DNA of 64,000 nucleotides from Thinopyrum elongatum (taxonomy: Eukaryota; Streptophyta; Magnoliopsida; Poales; Poaceae): assembly GCA_011799875.1 (NCBI GenBank), contig CM022303.1, positions 546,795,368 through 546,859,367 of the forward strand. Reading direction: 5' to 3'. The position numbers were made by a program, and so were the translations under genes. Shown here piece by piece: positions 10,865 through 22,826 of this stretch (within the stretch, counting starts at the first letter, position 1; each line of letters opens with the position of its first letter). Under the pieces are notes generated by a model, which searched no databases, was not told where the DNA came from, and saw nothing but the letters and a program-made list of their open reading frames with translations.

Positions 10865-11445
10865 TGCAAACGGTTCTAGTAGTAAAAGCGCTTGTGATGG
10901 ATAGCCCAATGCCATACAGTTTTCTTCATCAAATCGTGTGTGATGTAGTTGAATAAAAGCAAACGGTTAACCGAGGCAGAGCGTGTGTGATAGTTACACC
11001 TATCACACACGAGGCTATACATAAAACTGTGTGGGATGTATATACGAACGGAAACGTTTTCCCTGGATTGACTGTGTGGGATGTACATACGAACGGAAAC
11101 GTTTTCCCTGGATTGACTGTGTGGGATGTACATAAGAACGGAAACGTATTCCTTGGATTGACTATGTGGAATGTACATAACAAACGGAAACGTTTGTTTG
11201 GTACTGACTGTGTGGGATGTACTTACGACCGGAACCGGTTGGGCCTGTATAATCCTATTTCATCGCTCGCCCATCGCACACGACCTCATTTTGCCGAGCG
11301 TGTGTGCCAGGAGGGCCTATCCCCGACGGTTCTTGGGTCGTGTGGGAAGGACCCCCCTATCGCAGTCACTCACTTGGCGACGGTTCCAAATGCCGCCTCG
11401 GAAAGGGGTTAAAAACCGTTTGTATAGCAGCTCGCTGTACCAGTG
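10865..11445. repeat. CACTA-1 right terminal and subterminal repeats
   Basis: Four near-identical units of about 45-50 bp lie at 11025-11235. Each contains 'ACTGTGTGGGATGTACATA', 'CGAACGGAAACGTTTTCCC' or close variants, and TGGATTGACT. The end sequence 'GGTTAAAAACCGTTTGTATA', then GCAGCTCGCTGTACCAGTG, is the terminus. The same region occurs inverted at 40142-40870 in CACTA-2. Confidence 0.85.
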
Positions 11446-12200
11446 TATGGATGGCATTTCTAACCCCTCTTCCGAGGAATTTGTTGCTATCTCTGTTGAA
11501 AATTGTAGGTTAAAGAACTTTCTTGAGACAGGAATGCTAAAGAGCCTCAAAGGGCATCAAACTCTCTGTGACATGCTCAAGATGTCTATACTGCACAAAA
11601 ACCCTCGAAAGGAAGGATTGGGTTTCGAAAGAAAACTCAACGTTGATGGAACCTACTGGACTCCCGAGCAATATCCTCGAACGAGTTGGGTTCTTGCTAA
11701 AAGTAAAACTCTCGGACCTGCTATTCTGTCTGGATATGACTCTCCCATTTCTGTTGGTTCTGACGAGTCTGATGACTCAAGCTACAAATTCTTCAAACAA
11801 CAGAATGGTAAGGTTTTCGCTCGGTATGTTAGAACTAACTGCAGGTCTGGTTCACCCAAGAAGCAAATCTTGGTGAAGAAGTGCATCATTGAAAATTTAT
11901 CTGTCACTGCTAACTTGATATGCAGAGTGATTCTCTTCGAGGAAATGATTATCATTCGCATATTGGCACTGGACCTTCCTCAAATGGCTATCAGTCAAAC
12001 CTTCGATAGAAGGAGTACATGCATACCTCCTTGAAACATTATGCTCATGTCTCTGGAAACAATTTCAATGCATATTCATATGATTACACTCGAAATGCAC
12101 AGGTGAACTACAGAACTCACCAAAGGAATGTCCCTGCTCAGACAAAACAAATGAGATGCTCACTGGCCACACAAGTGTGGGTTGCAAAAAAGAACTAACC
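11446..12200 (+). pseudogene. copia gag, remainder downstream of CACTA-1
   Basis: Continuation of the gag frame split by CACTA-1; the frame resumes at 11449 and runs to the stop near 12034. It has no recognisable protease, integrase or reverse transcriptase motif. Another frame, around 12030-12197, includes 'KHYAHVSGNNFNAYSYDY' and ends in 'QVWVAKKN', suggesting a frameshift near 12020. Sireviruses have a long gag, which fits. What follows is non-coding up to the internal promoter. Confidence 0.6.
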
Positions 12201-12700
12201 CTTCTTGCAGAAACTATCTCAGGGATTCTACGCATCTATTCTTAGCCATGAGATCTATATTGTTGGTGCTTGTTCTTTGTGTTTATTTGCTCTCGCTCGT
12301 GTGTTTGTCTTTGTGTTTCTGTGTTTGTGTTTTGTCCGATGAACAACTCACTCATAGCTCCGTGTTTGTGTGTTTCCTCTCTTCTGGCTGAGTGTTTTTT
12401 TTGGACCCTTTTATCCCTCTATTCTTTCTCATCCATTCTATGTTGTCCGTCATAAGCATGCAATTTGATCCGAAGAAAATTTCTGTCCGACGTCCTTGGT
12501 CGCGAAAGAAATCGACTTCGAACTTTTAATCATATTTGGCACTTGCCCTTCTTCAAACGTTTCGGTCTCCCTCTTTTCCCGAGTTTCTCGCAGGAAATGG
12601 TTGCCACATACCCATGATCCCCATGATCATGATCATGTCCGTCGAATGCGGAACGTCTCGCAGCTAAGGGCCGTAGATTTCGTAGAGGTGGTTCAACTCG
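12201..12700. other. non-coding spacer between gag and the accessory ORF
   Basis: T/G-rich stretch (12250-12400, TGTTTGTG-type) and then mixed sequence, with no credible frame. It contains a short palindromic 'CATGATCATGATCATG' block near 12616-12635. The pol region expected of a complete copia element is not here or elsewhere between 12201 and 17958. Confidence 0.5.
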
Positions 12701-12705
12701 CCAGC

Positions 12706-12713
12706 TATAAATA
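12706..12713 (+). promoter_or_regulatory. internal TATA box upstream of the accessory ORF
   Basis: CTATAAATACCCC is followed by a pyrimidine-rich leader (CTTGTCTTCTTCCACTCTG). It closely resembles the LTR's own core promoter at 18631 (GGCTATAAATAGCCACC). The ATG of the accessory frame lies 564 bp downstream. A TTTTCACAG acceptor-like site just before it (ending 13269) makes a 5'-UTR intron possible. Confidence 0.5.
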
Positions 12714-13276
12714 CCCCTCACCTTGTCTTCTTCCACTCTGTTCCATAAACCCTCGTCCACCTCCACCCGAGCCCTTGCTCGAAGCTGCTCCGGTGAGGAG
12801 CCTCGCCGTGCAACTCCGGTGAAAGTTCATCGTAGTTGATCACGTCGGTGCGGTAATGTTCCCTCCCGCATTGCCGTAGCTGATCCAAGTTGCCAAGTTA
12901 GGGCGCTTGGATTTGGAAATGCTCCTGTCCTCCTCTGTTCTTAGGTCTATTCTTACCGAGACTATTTTCATTGATTTATTTCATTGCGGTAGATCTTTAG
13001 GAATCACTAGGTTTTGACTGCTACTGTTTGTAGATCTTCCTCGTACTTGTTCTCCTCGACCTAGGGTTCATGTATGCTTATCCGAAAGATTAGATAGTTT
13101 TTATTCAGCCTTGTACTCTCTATGGCTAGTTTAAATCTATCGAGGATATCTTCTCTAAGACTACCATGAATTCCTATGGTTCTTCTGAAAACATTCTTTT
13201 TCATTCAAAATACCTTCTGTTCATGTTTATGACCCTACCCCATTTCCCTCGTATCTATACTTTTCACAGGTTGGTC

Positions 13277-16200
13277 ATGGCACAGAGTTCGGAAGAGTAT
13301 ATAGATTCTGAAGGAGAATTGCCTCAGCTTCCACCTAAGTCTGACTGAATGAGATTGATAGGAGGAGGAAAATCTTCAAAGCCTCCCAAAGCACCGATAA
13401 AAAACCTGAGTCTGAATCCGAAGAAGATGATGAGGAGATTCCCTCTGCTCACAGTCAGCCCGAGGATGAATTGGTCACTGACGCCCTAACCCTCTTCTCT
13501 GATGGAAATCCTAAAAAGGGTGGTCGTGGTAGAGAAAAGAATACCACAGCTGAAATGTCTGATCCGGATGGTTACAGGACTCCACCTGGGGTTGAATCAA
13601 CAACTGAACGCAACAATAGGCTGCAAAGGATTTGCCGCCCACTGGGCAAGAAAATGGTACAACTATGAAAATGTTCACGAGAAGTATCAGATTCTGTTTG
13701 CTTTTACACTTCCGTGGAATAACTGCATTGCTGAAAATTGCATGGGCCCCGATGATGAAAAAGTCAGAGCACCATCGCCTTCAAATGCTCATCCCGAATC
13801 CCTCAAAACCATCGCTGATTTTCCCGAGGAAGTGGCTAAGAGGGCGAAGGCCAAAGCCAAGCATGATGCTAGGCTAGTGAAGAAAAACCAAGTTGAAGCA
13901 AAAAAAACGTCGCAAACAATAGCCCCTCACTTGGAAACCGATAGAATGAGGGGAACCAGGCAGAAAACCATCTCCAGGAAATCAAAGAAGGCAGTTTCTA
14001 GCTTGTTCGATGAGTCATCCAACGAAGATGCTCCTGATAAAATTCCTATGTATGATCAACGTGCCATTCTCAACAAGCCATCCAATAGCCCCTCACCAGT
14101 GAAAGTCTTGCCCTCTCCAAGGAGATCACCAAGGCATGCATCCATTCCCCTCACTGAGAAACCTTCGGGTTCTGCAGCTCCGAAGAGAAAGCTGCAGTCT
14201 GAAGGAAAAGCTGATGTATCTGCTAAGAAGGCCAGACCCAGTGTTCCTGCTTCCGTAGAGGAATAGAAGTGTGATTTCAATCTCATGATTGATGTGATTG
14301 AGAGCGCTGCTTATGATGCAAAATCCGATGATATAAGCAGTCTGGGACTTCCTGATGATTTTACCAAAATGGTAACAAAACATTTCATCGAGCTGAGGAT
14401 AATTACCAAGAAGTTGAATCAGGCTGTCAAGGACAAGCAAGTCCTCGAGCAAATGAGGAGAGAGGCCAACACTGAATCCAGAAGGAAGAATCTGACAAAG
14501 AGATTGTTGAACTCACCAAGGCTCTCAGTCTCATGCGGAATGATAAAATTGATTCGCACTTGCGATTGAAAATGGAAGTATCTCAGTCGTGTGACAGAAG
14601 AAATGATGAGATTGACCGCAAGGCAGATCTTGCTCGAAGAAGGATTAAAGAAGAAAAATATTAGAAGGCTAAAGCGAGAGCTAGCAAACCGAAAGGAATC
14701 AAAGATCACCGCCTTCAAACTGTTGCTGATGGTCCACTTGACTCCAGTACTCCCTTGCAGCAGATTCCACCATCTCCACCTCACGAGGATGAACCAATGC
14801 AGCAAGCTAGTCATGTGGAGGTTATCATTCCTACTCTAGTAGCCCAAGAGCAACCTGATGTTGTTGATATTTTACTCGAAAAGACTAATGAAGAAAATGC
14901 TTCGCCTAAGCAGCAAGCTCCAGCTGATGATGTTGATGAGGAAATTGAGGTTGAGAAAGCAGATCCATCGCCTCCGAGGAAATTGGAAGCTGAGCCCTCC
15001 GAATCAAACAAGGAGGAGACTGACAAGAATGAGGGGGAGCTAAATGCTTCCCGAGACAAAACCACCCCGGTCGCATCATCTGGTGCCCCTACCTAGATGG
15101 ATGTTGATCTTGCTCCTCTTTCCACTGCACCACAGTTGGAAGAGGAAGAAAAGAAATATGATGAGCCGATGGCTCAAGAAGGAATTGCTCCACCAGTTGT
15201 GCCCCAAGCATCCGAGAAAGAAGTTGTTGTGCCCCCAGCCGAAGGAAATACAGCGAAAGAAAAGGCCCTAGTTCCCGAAAGCTTGAAAGCCGCTGAAGGA
15301 GTTCCAGTGAACAAAAATGATAGACAGTCAAGTTCTTCAAAGAAATATGTACAAGAGAAGTCAAGGAAGCCTCGTGCTCCTCTCAAGCCCATTAAGGAAG
15401 GTGTACTTGCACTTGATGACATTTGGACCCAGAATATGAGTGAAGAGGAACAGCTGAGAAACCCATTGGAAACCTTTCCTCTATTTCCTGTTGAAGATGG
15501 CCCGAATGGTCCTGCCTTCAACGAGCAGTTTCAACTTTCGAAACTTGCATTCTTTGGAACCAGCCCATATGATGGAGAAAGAACTTCCTTGTCTCCAAAT
15601 TATGGACAAAGGAATAGGCCGTGTATTATTCTCGTATTCTGTATGAAAAGAATCGCATTTTGAAGCACAAGATTCTGGATTTCGCAGAGCTCGAAAGTTT
15701 ACCCTGCTTCCATCACACCATCGAGCAAATTGAACTTGTCTTCCTGAAGAGCTTCCTTCGTTTCCATCATGGCTGGAATCGTGAAGTGATTCATCAGTTC
15801 TATGCCACTCTTTATATCTCTAGAGACCTCACAGATAGCAGTACTTGGATCCTCGAATGGATGATAGGAGAAGAAAAGATCAAATGTTTGGCTGACCAGT
15901 TCTTAGCATTGTTGAATCTTCCTCGGTGCGAATTTGATGCTAATCATGAACACATAATGCACTATTGGAAAGTATCCGAAGCTCAACTTCATCTGCTGAT
16001 GGACCCCAAACTTGTTAGTGATGAATGTATAGAGACAAATCCAAAGAATCTGGCTTATGAGAACAAAGTGCTATTCTACATCCTCTGCAATTCCCTCACG
16101 CCAACAAACATGCCAGAAACCATTAATGGCATCGTGGAAAATGCACTTCTAGCCACTGCTCATGGTATTCATTTTGACATTCCAGATCTCTTCATTCACA

Positions 16201-16975
16201 ACTTGGCCTGCGCGGCTGATAGCCCTCAAGCCTTGAAGCCATATGCACCTTGGATCATGTTTGCCACTGAGCAGCTTATTGAGGAAAAGTTTTTCTGCCC
16301 ATATGTTCTGAAAGTTTATATGCCACTAGTCCACGACACACTCAAGATTGTGAAGGACATAGGCAAAGGAAAGATGCCAATGGATGCTACTATTTCAGCT
16401 TCTATGCTTGCTTCTGCTAAAGCTCCGAAGGTCATGAAGGCAAAAGTTGAAATCCCTCGTGGAGAGAATCCTTCGCTGTACGAGATTTGTCTTCACACTC
16501 AGCAAGCCCTGGAAAGTTATATCAAGCTCGGTCGAAAAGTGAAGGTGGAAATGATGACTGAGATAAATTTGCTTCACAATTATTCTCGCCAAGCTCTCCT
16601 GTATGAGAAGGAACAAAAGAAGCGCTCCTGGACCCTTCTGCACAAGCATTATTCTCGCAAACAACTATCTGCCAAGGGTATCGAGAAAGAATACGATCAT
16701 CTAGAGTTGTTTGAAGTTCCTCGCATCCGAAGGTAAACCCAGTGCTTCCTCAGTGTTCCGCCTCCACTGACCTGCTGTTTGTTGAACCTGATGATGATCT
16801 TGAAGACACAGCAGGAACATTTATCTACAAGCCAGATGCTCCTCGCGCTGCTACTCCCGAAGCTGATCCCGAAGCCCATGCTGCATCTCCAACTCCTGCT
16901 TCGGCCTCGACCATCGCTCGCTCTGATTCTCTGAACAGTTCGAGTTCTGATTCTGAGGATTCTTCGGACGAGTAG
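13277..16975 (+). pseudogene. retrotransposon accessory ORF (plant transposon-protein-like), frameshifted
   Basis: A long coding region broken into several frames. It starts at ATG 13277 (MAQSSEEYIDSEGELP), followed by TGA or shift near 13347. Acidic and Lys/Ser-rich low-complexity segments lie at 13380-14270 (PSPVKVLPSPRRSPRHAS). More acidic, Pro-rich frames lie at 14755-15600. A folded-looking domain of about 370 aa lies at 15621-16736 ('FLRFHHGWNREVIHQFYATL', 'LLNLPRCEFD', 'YWKVSEAQLHLLMDP'). A Ser/Asp tail at 16742-16975 ends DSSDE. The globular part recalls the 'putative plant transposon protein' domain seen in grass retroelement ORFs; that is my inference. It occupies the place where pol or an env-like gene would be. 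Stops and shifts make it non-functional here. Confidence 0.6.
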
Positions 16976-17958
16976 TTCCTCGCATGCATTCTCTTTCCTT
17001 TTTGACACTTGTTGACAAAAAAGGGGGAGAAGAACATCGAGTGATAGATTAGCGGGTTATTTGCAGGGTGTTTCCATTCGCTATTTGCTTTTCCGGCGAA
17101 CTATTTGGTTTTCATCGAACTATTTGTTTTTGGAACTTGGAGCACCGCCTGTGGTGTTGAAATACTTGATCATCATGTACCATTAATAACCCCCCTGCAA
17201 TGCTATTAGCTTCCTATTATCTGTTTGCAGGTGCAGTCGAAAGCTTAACTCCTTGCGATAATTATCCTTGATACTTATCTATCATGCAGGGAAAAGTAAA
17301 AGCATTTCAAGGAGGATTGGAAATCATGCTTCTCTAGAAGAGACATTTCACTCCTTGAAATTTTTATGTGTCTCATGGTTAGATATTCTATAATGATTAT
17401 ATTTCTCTATCTAACCTTGCAGGAGAAGAAAGTTAGCTTCAGATTAAATTTCTTGAGATTCAAAAAGCGAATTCTTTCTATCTTATAAGTTGTTTTTACT
17501 CGCATATCTACTCCAAACAATATACCTATGATTCTGTTGCTCTGATTGTCTTCGAGTATCTAACTTGTAGGGAACTTATATCTCGTGTGGATTCAAACCG
17601 TGTTCTAAGCAAATCCTCATGACTTATCCTTCGTCACAAATCATTTTAAAGTATTCGCTCTATCTAACAAATCTTTTTCAAAGATTGTGTGTGACAGGAA
17701 ATACCTCAGACACTGTCGAGTGCATTGAAAGAGACCGTGAATGAGATTATATGTCAATAGCACTCATACGAAGATTCATCTCGCCACCTTCCGATTTATC
17801 TTCAATGCATTTTCCAAATGAGGCATATCTTTAGGGGGAGCGTGTTTTATCTTCGTAATTATCCCTCGTCTTACGTTTTCCTTCGCATTCCATTTCATTC
17901 CATTATCTATCTTTCGATGTGTTCTGTTTTGTCAGCAATCGTCCAAAAAGGGCGAGAT
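16976..17958 (+). other. 3' non-coding region with repeated polypurine tracts
   Basis: Three polypurine-tract-like motifs precede the LTR: AAAAAAGGGGGAGAAGAA (about 17018-17035), TTTAGGGGGAGCG (about 17830-17842) and CCAAAAAGGGCGAGA (about 17943-17957). The last lies immediately before the LTR start and is the functional candidate. Multiplied polypurine tracts upstream of the 3' LTR are a known Sirevirus trait, which supports the lineage call. The rest is non-coding. Confidence 0.6.
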
Positions 17959-19664
17959 TGTTGGTGCAATATTTGCCCTCTTGTGTTTTGGAGATTGTTG
18001 ACAGAAACATGCATGGACCGATTTGTTTGCTAGTGCACACAGAGAAAAATAGTCCATGCAGAACCGAAGAGAATGCTGTCTCCGGTTTCAAGTTCGAGGA
18101 ACTTCACCAAAGAATATCTGCGTTGCAGAGAAGAATGAGCTAGATCTGTTGAAAACATGCAGGCGAGAAGATTGATGTGAAGGAATTAACCCCTTGAAAA
18201 TTTATTGTTGAAGTGATGCAATTGGATTGGAGATTCTGTCCGAAGAATATTGACTGCAGCGAATGGAAGTCGAAGAGAAAGTGAAGATGTAGTATTCATT
18301 TCGTTCTTCTTCTTTCATTCAATTGAGTCATAGGACCTCCGTACTATTAAGAGGGGTATAAGTTCTCGAAGCATAGATCCGCTGTGATGCTTAGCCCAAA
18401 ACCTATGCGAGACTGAGAGAAAAATCTTTATGTTTTGAATGATTACCTGCCAGCAGTTGACGTTGTTCTTCGTGTTACAGGATATATCTTTCGAACTGAG
18501 GAGTTAGCATTGCTTGCTCCGCAAGGAATGTAACCATTGTGCTCAATTTCTGACCGTTGGACTCGTGTCGTTCGGCCATTGGCTGCTCCACATGTCCAAT
18601 TTGGTCTTTTCCCTTCAGGGAAGGCTGTGGCTATAAATAGCCACCCCGCTCCAACGTTGCCCGTTGGCTGCTCCGCTTAAGATTTCTGAGAAGATTGATT
18701 GAGCATCCCCTCTCCGAGTGATTTGCGTTTAAGATCCACCGAGAGAAAAATCAAGAGCCCAAAACTTAGACAGTGGTTGAGCATCACAGTAGTTCTAAGT
18801 TTAGAGTTCTTGTACCTATTACTCTTGAGAGCTACGCACTCTCTAGACGGATAGGTGTCGGCTCGAGTGTTGAAGAGTTGTTGTCTTCACCGAGCAAGAT
18901 CTTCAGCAACCAAGAGTCATTGTGGTTCGCGAAGGTTTGGAGATCGCCGACAAGTATCTACCATGAGTGAAATCAACCGTAGTCTGATCAGCTCTGAGTT
19001 GAAGGAGAATAGGGCGAAGAGAGTTTATCTTCTGTGTTAAATCACAACCCCTCCAACTAGACATAGTCCTTTGGCACAAGGGCGAACTGGTCTACCAAAT
19101 CTCTCTGTCGCCACCGAGCACCACTGGTTCAATTTACTTTACTGCATTACCTTCAGCAGTTTATTTTCGTGCTCTGTGACGATAGTCTATCTGATCAATC
19201 AATGACTGTTATCATTCGTTTCTATCATTTCTGTTGTTCCCATCTGTTATCATTCGTTGCTCACCCTGTTGCTTTCTTATCATTCAGTGTAGTCATTCCA
19301 GTCGTATGCATTTCTATTCGCACTTGATTAGACTGGCGTGATTTCCCTGTGTTGTTTTTCATTCTCCCCGTCATAATTATTTCTCGTGTTTTTCTAACGT
19401 AGTTCATACCTTGTTTTTCCTCATGCTACTGCATCTGTTTGTATATTGCATTACCATCATCATTGTCAAACCTATGATATCATATGCTCGAACCATTATT
19501 GCTTCCTACCTCGATAGATATGTTCCTCAATAACATGCTTGATTAAGTTTACATCTACCGAACCTTATTTCCGCTGCTGTGTTTGGGATCCATTCATAAC
19601 ATTTGCAAGAATTTTTGAATCTCCCATTCATCCCCCTCTAGTCGATATACTCTTGGTCCTAACA
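17959..19664 (+). repeat. full Sirevirus-like copia LTR (1706 bp)
   Basis: Starts TGTTGGTGCAATATTTGCCC right after a polypurine tract and ends GGTCCTAACA right before a PBS, giving TGTTGG/CCTAACA inverted ends. The core promoter TATAAATA is at 18632-18639. The 3' part equals 1-221. Because a PBS and gag follow directly, this LTR is both the 3' LTR of the first element and the 5' LTR of a second copy. Confidence 0.88.
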
Positions 19665-19666
19665 AT

Positions 19667-19681
19667 TGGTATCAGAGCAGG
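19667..19681 (+). other. primer-binding site of the second internal copy
   Basis: TGGTATCAGAGCAGG, two bases after the LTR terminus, is a match to the initiator tRNA-Met type plant copia PBS. Confidence 0.88.
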
Positions 19682-19704
19682 TACTCCCTGTCTCTGTTTA
19701 TTAA

Positions 19705-21146
19705 AAGTCTAACAACCTTGGAGTTTTGAGTATGTCGTATGCAGGTAAATCCTCGCACTCTTGAAAGGTTTCCTATCTTCGATGGAAATGACTATGAGAG
19801 AATGAGAATCAGACTTCAAGCCATCAACATAGAACTTTGGCAGATTGTGGAAAATGGATACACCATTCAGCACCCTGATGCTCCAAATTCTGATGATAAA
19901 GCTATACTGCGGTTGAATGCATAAGCAAAAGACATTATCATCTCAAAAGACATTTTCATTCGGTTCTGAAAGCTTGACACTGCAAAGCAACTCTAGGATG
20001 CCATAAAAAATGCTCATGAAGAATTCATTACCAGAACAGATTCTCACACTGAAATGCTTCGTGCCATGTTTGCTGGTTTTGGAAGTCTTCGTAAGGAAAG
20101 TGCTATGGAACTCACAGATCGATTGACCAATATTGTTGAAAGACTTCATCAACGAGGAGTAATTGATATCACCGATAGAGATGTGGTCAACAAGCTACTG
20201 AGCGCTCTTGATGCAACATTCGATCCTATCGTAGGTGAAATCAAGCAAAGACCAGACTATGAAGAACTTCACTACGTCGAGATCATGACGGTGTTGTCTA
20301 TTCACGAAGAAAAGTTGGAGCGTGAAAATGGAGATCAAGAATCTTCTTCGAAAAGTGAAGGGGAAATTCTTTCACACTATGGCAGTTCACAAGAAGAAGA
20401 TGTCGAGAATCAACACACTATCACAAGGGAACTTGAAATGCTCACAGAAAGGCTAAGTGATCTCAGAAGACAGAATTTGTGTCTCACAAATGATGACGAA
20501 TATGACTTGCCTGAATCTTCAAGAAAGTTACCTGCGAAAGAAATGAAGTGCTTCAAGTGCAAACAATTCGGTCACCTCATAGCAGACTGTCCTTGCTGGG
20601 ATAGAAAACCTAGCAATAGATGGATGTATCTTCACGGAAATGGATTCACTCGAATGGATCATCACACTAAGCTCTCGAACAAAAAAATAAATCTTCCTCA
20701 TCCTCTTCGACGAGACCAGTCACTGACGTGAAAGCCAGAGCAACCATCGAATCAAATATGAAGAGAATATCGCAGCTAAATAGAGCATGTGCTGATATGA
20801 ACTTGGAATCTGAAGACGAGACTTCCGAATCAGAATCAGAAGATGAAGAGCTTCACAGAAGTATAGGAAGAAGCATTGCTTTCGTTGCTTATGAATCATT
20901 TGAGAAATCATTCAATGCTTCAAGTGATGATGAACAAATCGCATTCTGTCTCATGGCAAAAACCTCTAAGGATCAGGTATCAGCAAAACACCAAAAATCT
21001 ATGAATGAATATTCTCCTGAATACATTGCCTATGCTAAACTGGTTAAGATTGCAAAATCTCAACAAGATGAGCTTGAAAAACTTGAGAACAATCTCAGGA
21101 AAACCGAAGGATTACTGGTCGAAGAGATGGAGAAGAATCAAAAGTA
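19705..21146 (+). pseudogene. second copia gag copy, truncated
   Basis: Nearly identical to 262-1725. The original start codon reads AAG (19705-19707). A deletion removes the IYWKE segment near 19796. A CAA-to-TAA change gives a stop at 19922-19924, and other small indels follow. The zinc knuckle is intact in this copy (CFKCKQFGHLIADCPCW). Homology ends sharply after 'GAAGAATCAAAAGT' at about 21146, in the coiled-coil part. It is part of an LTR-internal-LTR-internal tandem. Confidence 0.85.
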
Positions 21147-21920
21147 ATTTGAAAAATGATATTCAATTCCAAATTTGGCCCCTAATAAAACAACTTATAG
21201 TTAAACTTTTTGAAACTAGAAATTTTGGTTGACCCTAAACTTAGTTAGAACACTATAATCTATGATGGGTCTATGCTTTCGCAGACAAATATCCAAATAA
21301 CAACAAAAATCTAACAATCTAGAAATTTAATCAATCAATGCAGAGGTAGCATTTAAATGTTTGACCAAGACTACAGAATAAAATAACAACATCTGCAATA
21401 CCTAATAGATAAAATAGGAAGCTACTTTTCATAATGAATCAAATGATATAATTTTTGTATTGTGGATATTGATATATTTTTCGGAAAACTTGGTCAAACA
21501 TGCACTCGTTTGACTTTTGGAAAAACAAATACACCTTATATAAAGGAACGGAGTGAGTATAAACAACATAGACACTCTAGAAAAAAATGTGTTCATAATT
21601 TACAAATGTAATTTTTTATACACATTGAAAGTTGGATATAGTGCACAAAAATCACAATATATTTGAATTAGTTATGACTTTTCCTTTTATAAATTTAGTT
21701 TTTTGGCCTAAGATATTTTTCTGGCTCGTTTAGAATTTGGGAATAAAATTGTAGTTTCTAAGACAGAAGTTTTTCGTAAACTGAAACTTATTGCTTTTTC
21801 TATTTTAGATTTTTGTTCTAATTAGGACAGTTCAAATAAGCCACAAAAGAACTGGTCTGCCATGGGTCAAAAACCATCGCTATGCCATAGTCATATTTGG
21901 TTTCTAGAGATCAAAAATAA

Positions 21921-21953
<33 letters not shown>

Positions 21954-22816
21954 TAAAATAGCAGAAGTAACCTAAAATAAAAATTATAAATAGATTCGTT
22001 AAAATGGGAGTAGTGTGCTTTGTTCCAGGTCGTCGAACAAGTCGCTCCCTTGTCAAGGAGAACTGCTTACTGACCAAAAGAATTGCAGAAATTTATACTC
22101 CTTAATAAGCATACTACAAAGATACAAGCATCAAACCAACATGCAGACACACACTTATTGTGTAATCATCAAGGCAATCTATGACTTAACATGGAAAAGC
22201 TACAGACAGAAAAAAAGTTATGCTTTAGTATTCCACTACACAAAGCAAAAGCTACAGCGTCCTATCTAGCTATAGGCATACAGTTTCTTCGGTTTGATTG
22301 TTTCTTTGCAATACACAAGCAATTCGTATATGATTAGTTGGCACCGATGGCCATGGCAGAACAGTGTTGTTTGTTGGCACCGATGGGCACGGCATGCATG
22401 TCGCTAGCGCAAAGCGTATGCAGTGGAAGCTTGGCTTGGCTTGGCGCCATCTAAGCTAGCCTCTTCTTCTCTCTGATCTAGTATCTCTCTGCTTGGGTTT
22501 GTTTGGTACATGGTACATACATGTGCGTTAGTTCAATCATTATGAAATTTGTTTGTTCAATTTTTTTATGAGATTTGAGATAGTACATCTGATCTCATAT
22601 TTGTTTTGTCTTTTACTTGACTGTGGGGAGAAATACTGACATGTATCTCAGCTCTTATAGGAAAATATTGAGCTAATGTTTTTCCTTTAAAATATGAAGG
22701 GTATGAACCAATCCAGCATATAGTGATCTATTTCTACAAACCAAATGGATCTAGCAGAAATTTTTCTATAAGAATCCTATCATCTAGAATTCCTACAAAA
22801 TTACTATGAAAAAAGT
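21147..22816. other. AT-rich intergenic sequence
   Basis: No credible gene. A Stowaway-like right end ('CCTTATATAAAGGAACGGAG', ending near 21559) is present without a convincing left partner. The poly-C run at 21923-21950 is listed separately. Confidence 0.5.
21923..21950. repeat. 28-bp poly-C homopolymer
   Basis: An uninterrupted run of 28 C in AT-rich sequence. Such runs can form G-quadruplex or i-motif structures and are error-prone in sequencing, so the exact length is uncertain. Confidence 0.9.
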
Positions 22817-22826
22817 ATGACCGAGT

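Larger units (their letters stand above)
2030..11445. mobile_element. CACTA-1: non-autonomous CACTA (DTC) transposon, 9.4 kb
   Basis: One end begins CACTACTGCAGGATGCTGCT and the other, read inward on the minus strand, begins CACTGGTACAGCGAGCTGCT. These form an imperfect terminal inverted repeat of about 21 bp. A perfect 3-bp duplication (TAT at 2027-2029 and 11446-11448) flanks them, as expected for CACTA elements. Long, different arrays of subterminal repeats follow each end. The interior holds a remnant of an exonuclease-like gene, two uncharacterised GC-rich reading frames, a 500-bp tandem array, an alanine-rich frame and a GRF zinc-finger pseudogene. No TNPD/TNP2-type transposase was recognised, so mobility in trans is inferred. 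The insertion splits a copia gag whose frame is continuous across the target site. Confidence 0.88.

Noticed and set aside
11025..11412. Repeat-coded frames near 11-11.4 kb as proteins
   Set aside because: They translate the 45-50-bp subterminal repeat of CACTA-1.
21470..21559. Complete Stowaway MITE
   Set aside because: Only a right-end-like 'GGAACGGAGTGAG' motif is found; no matching left end or TA-bounded partner was seen.
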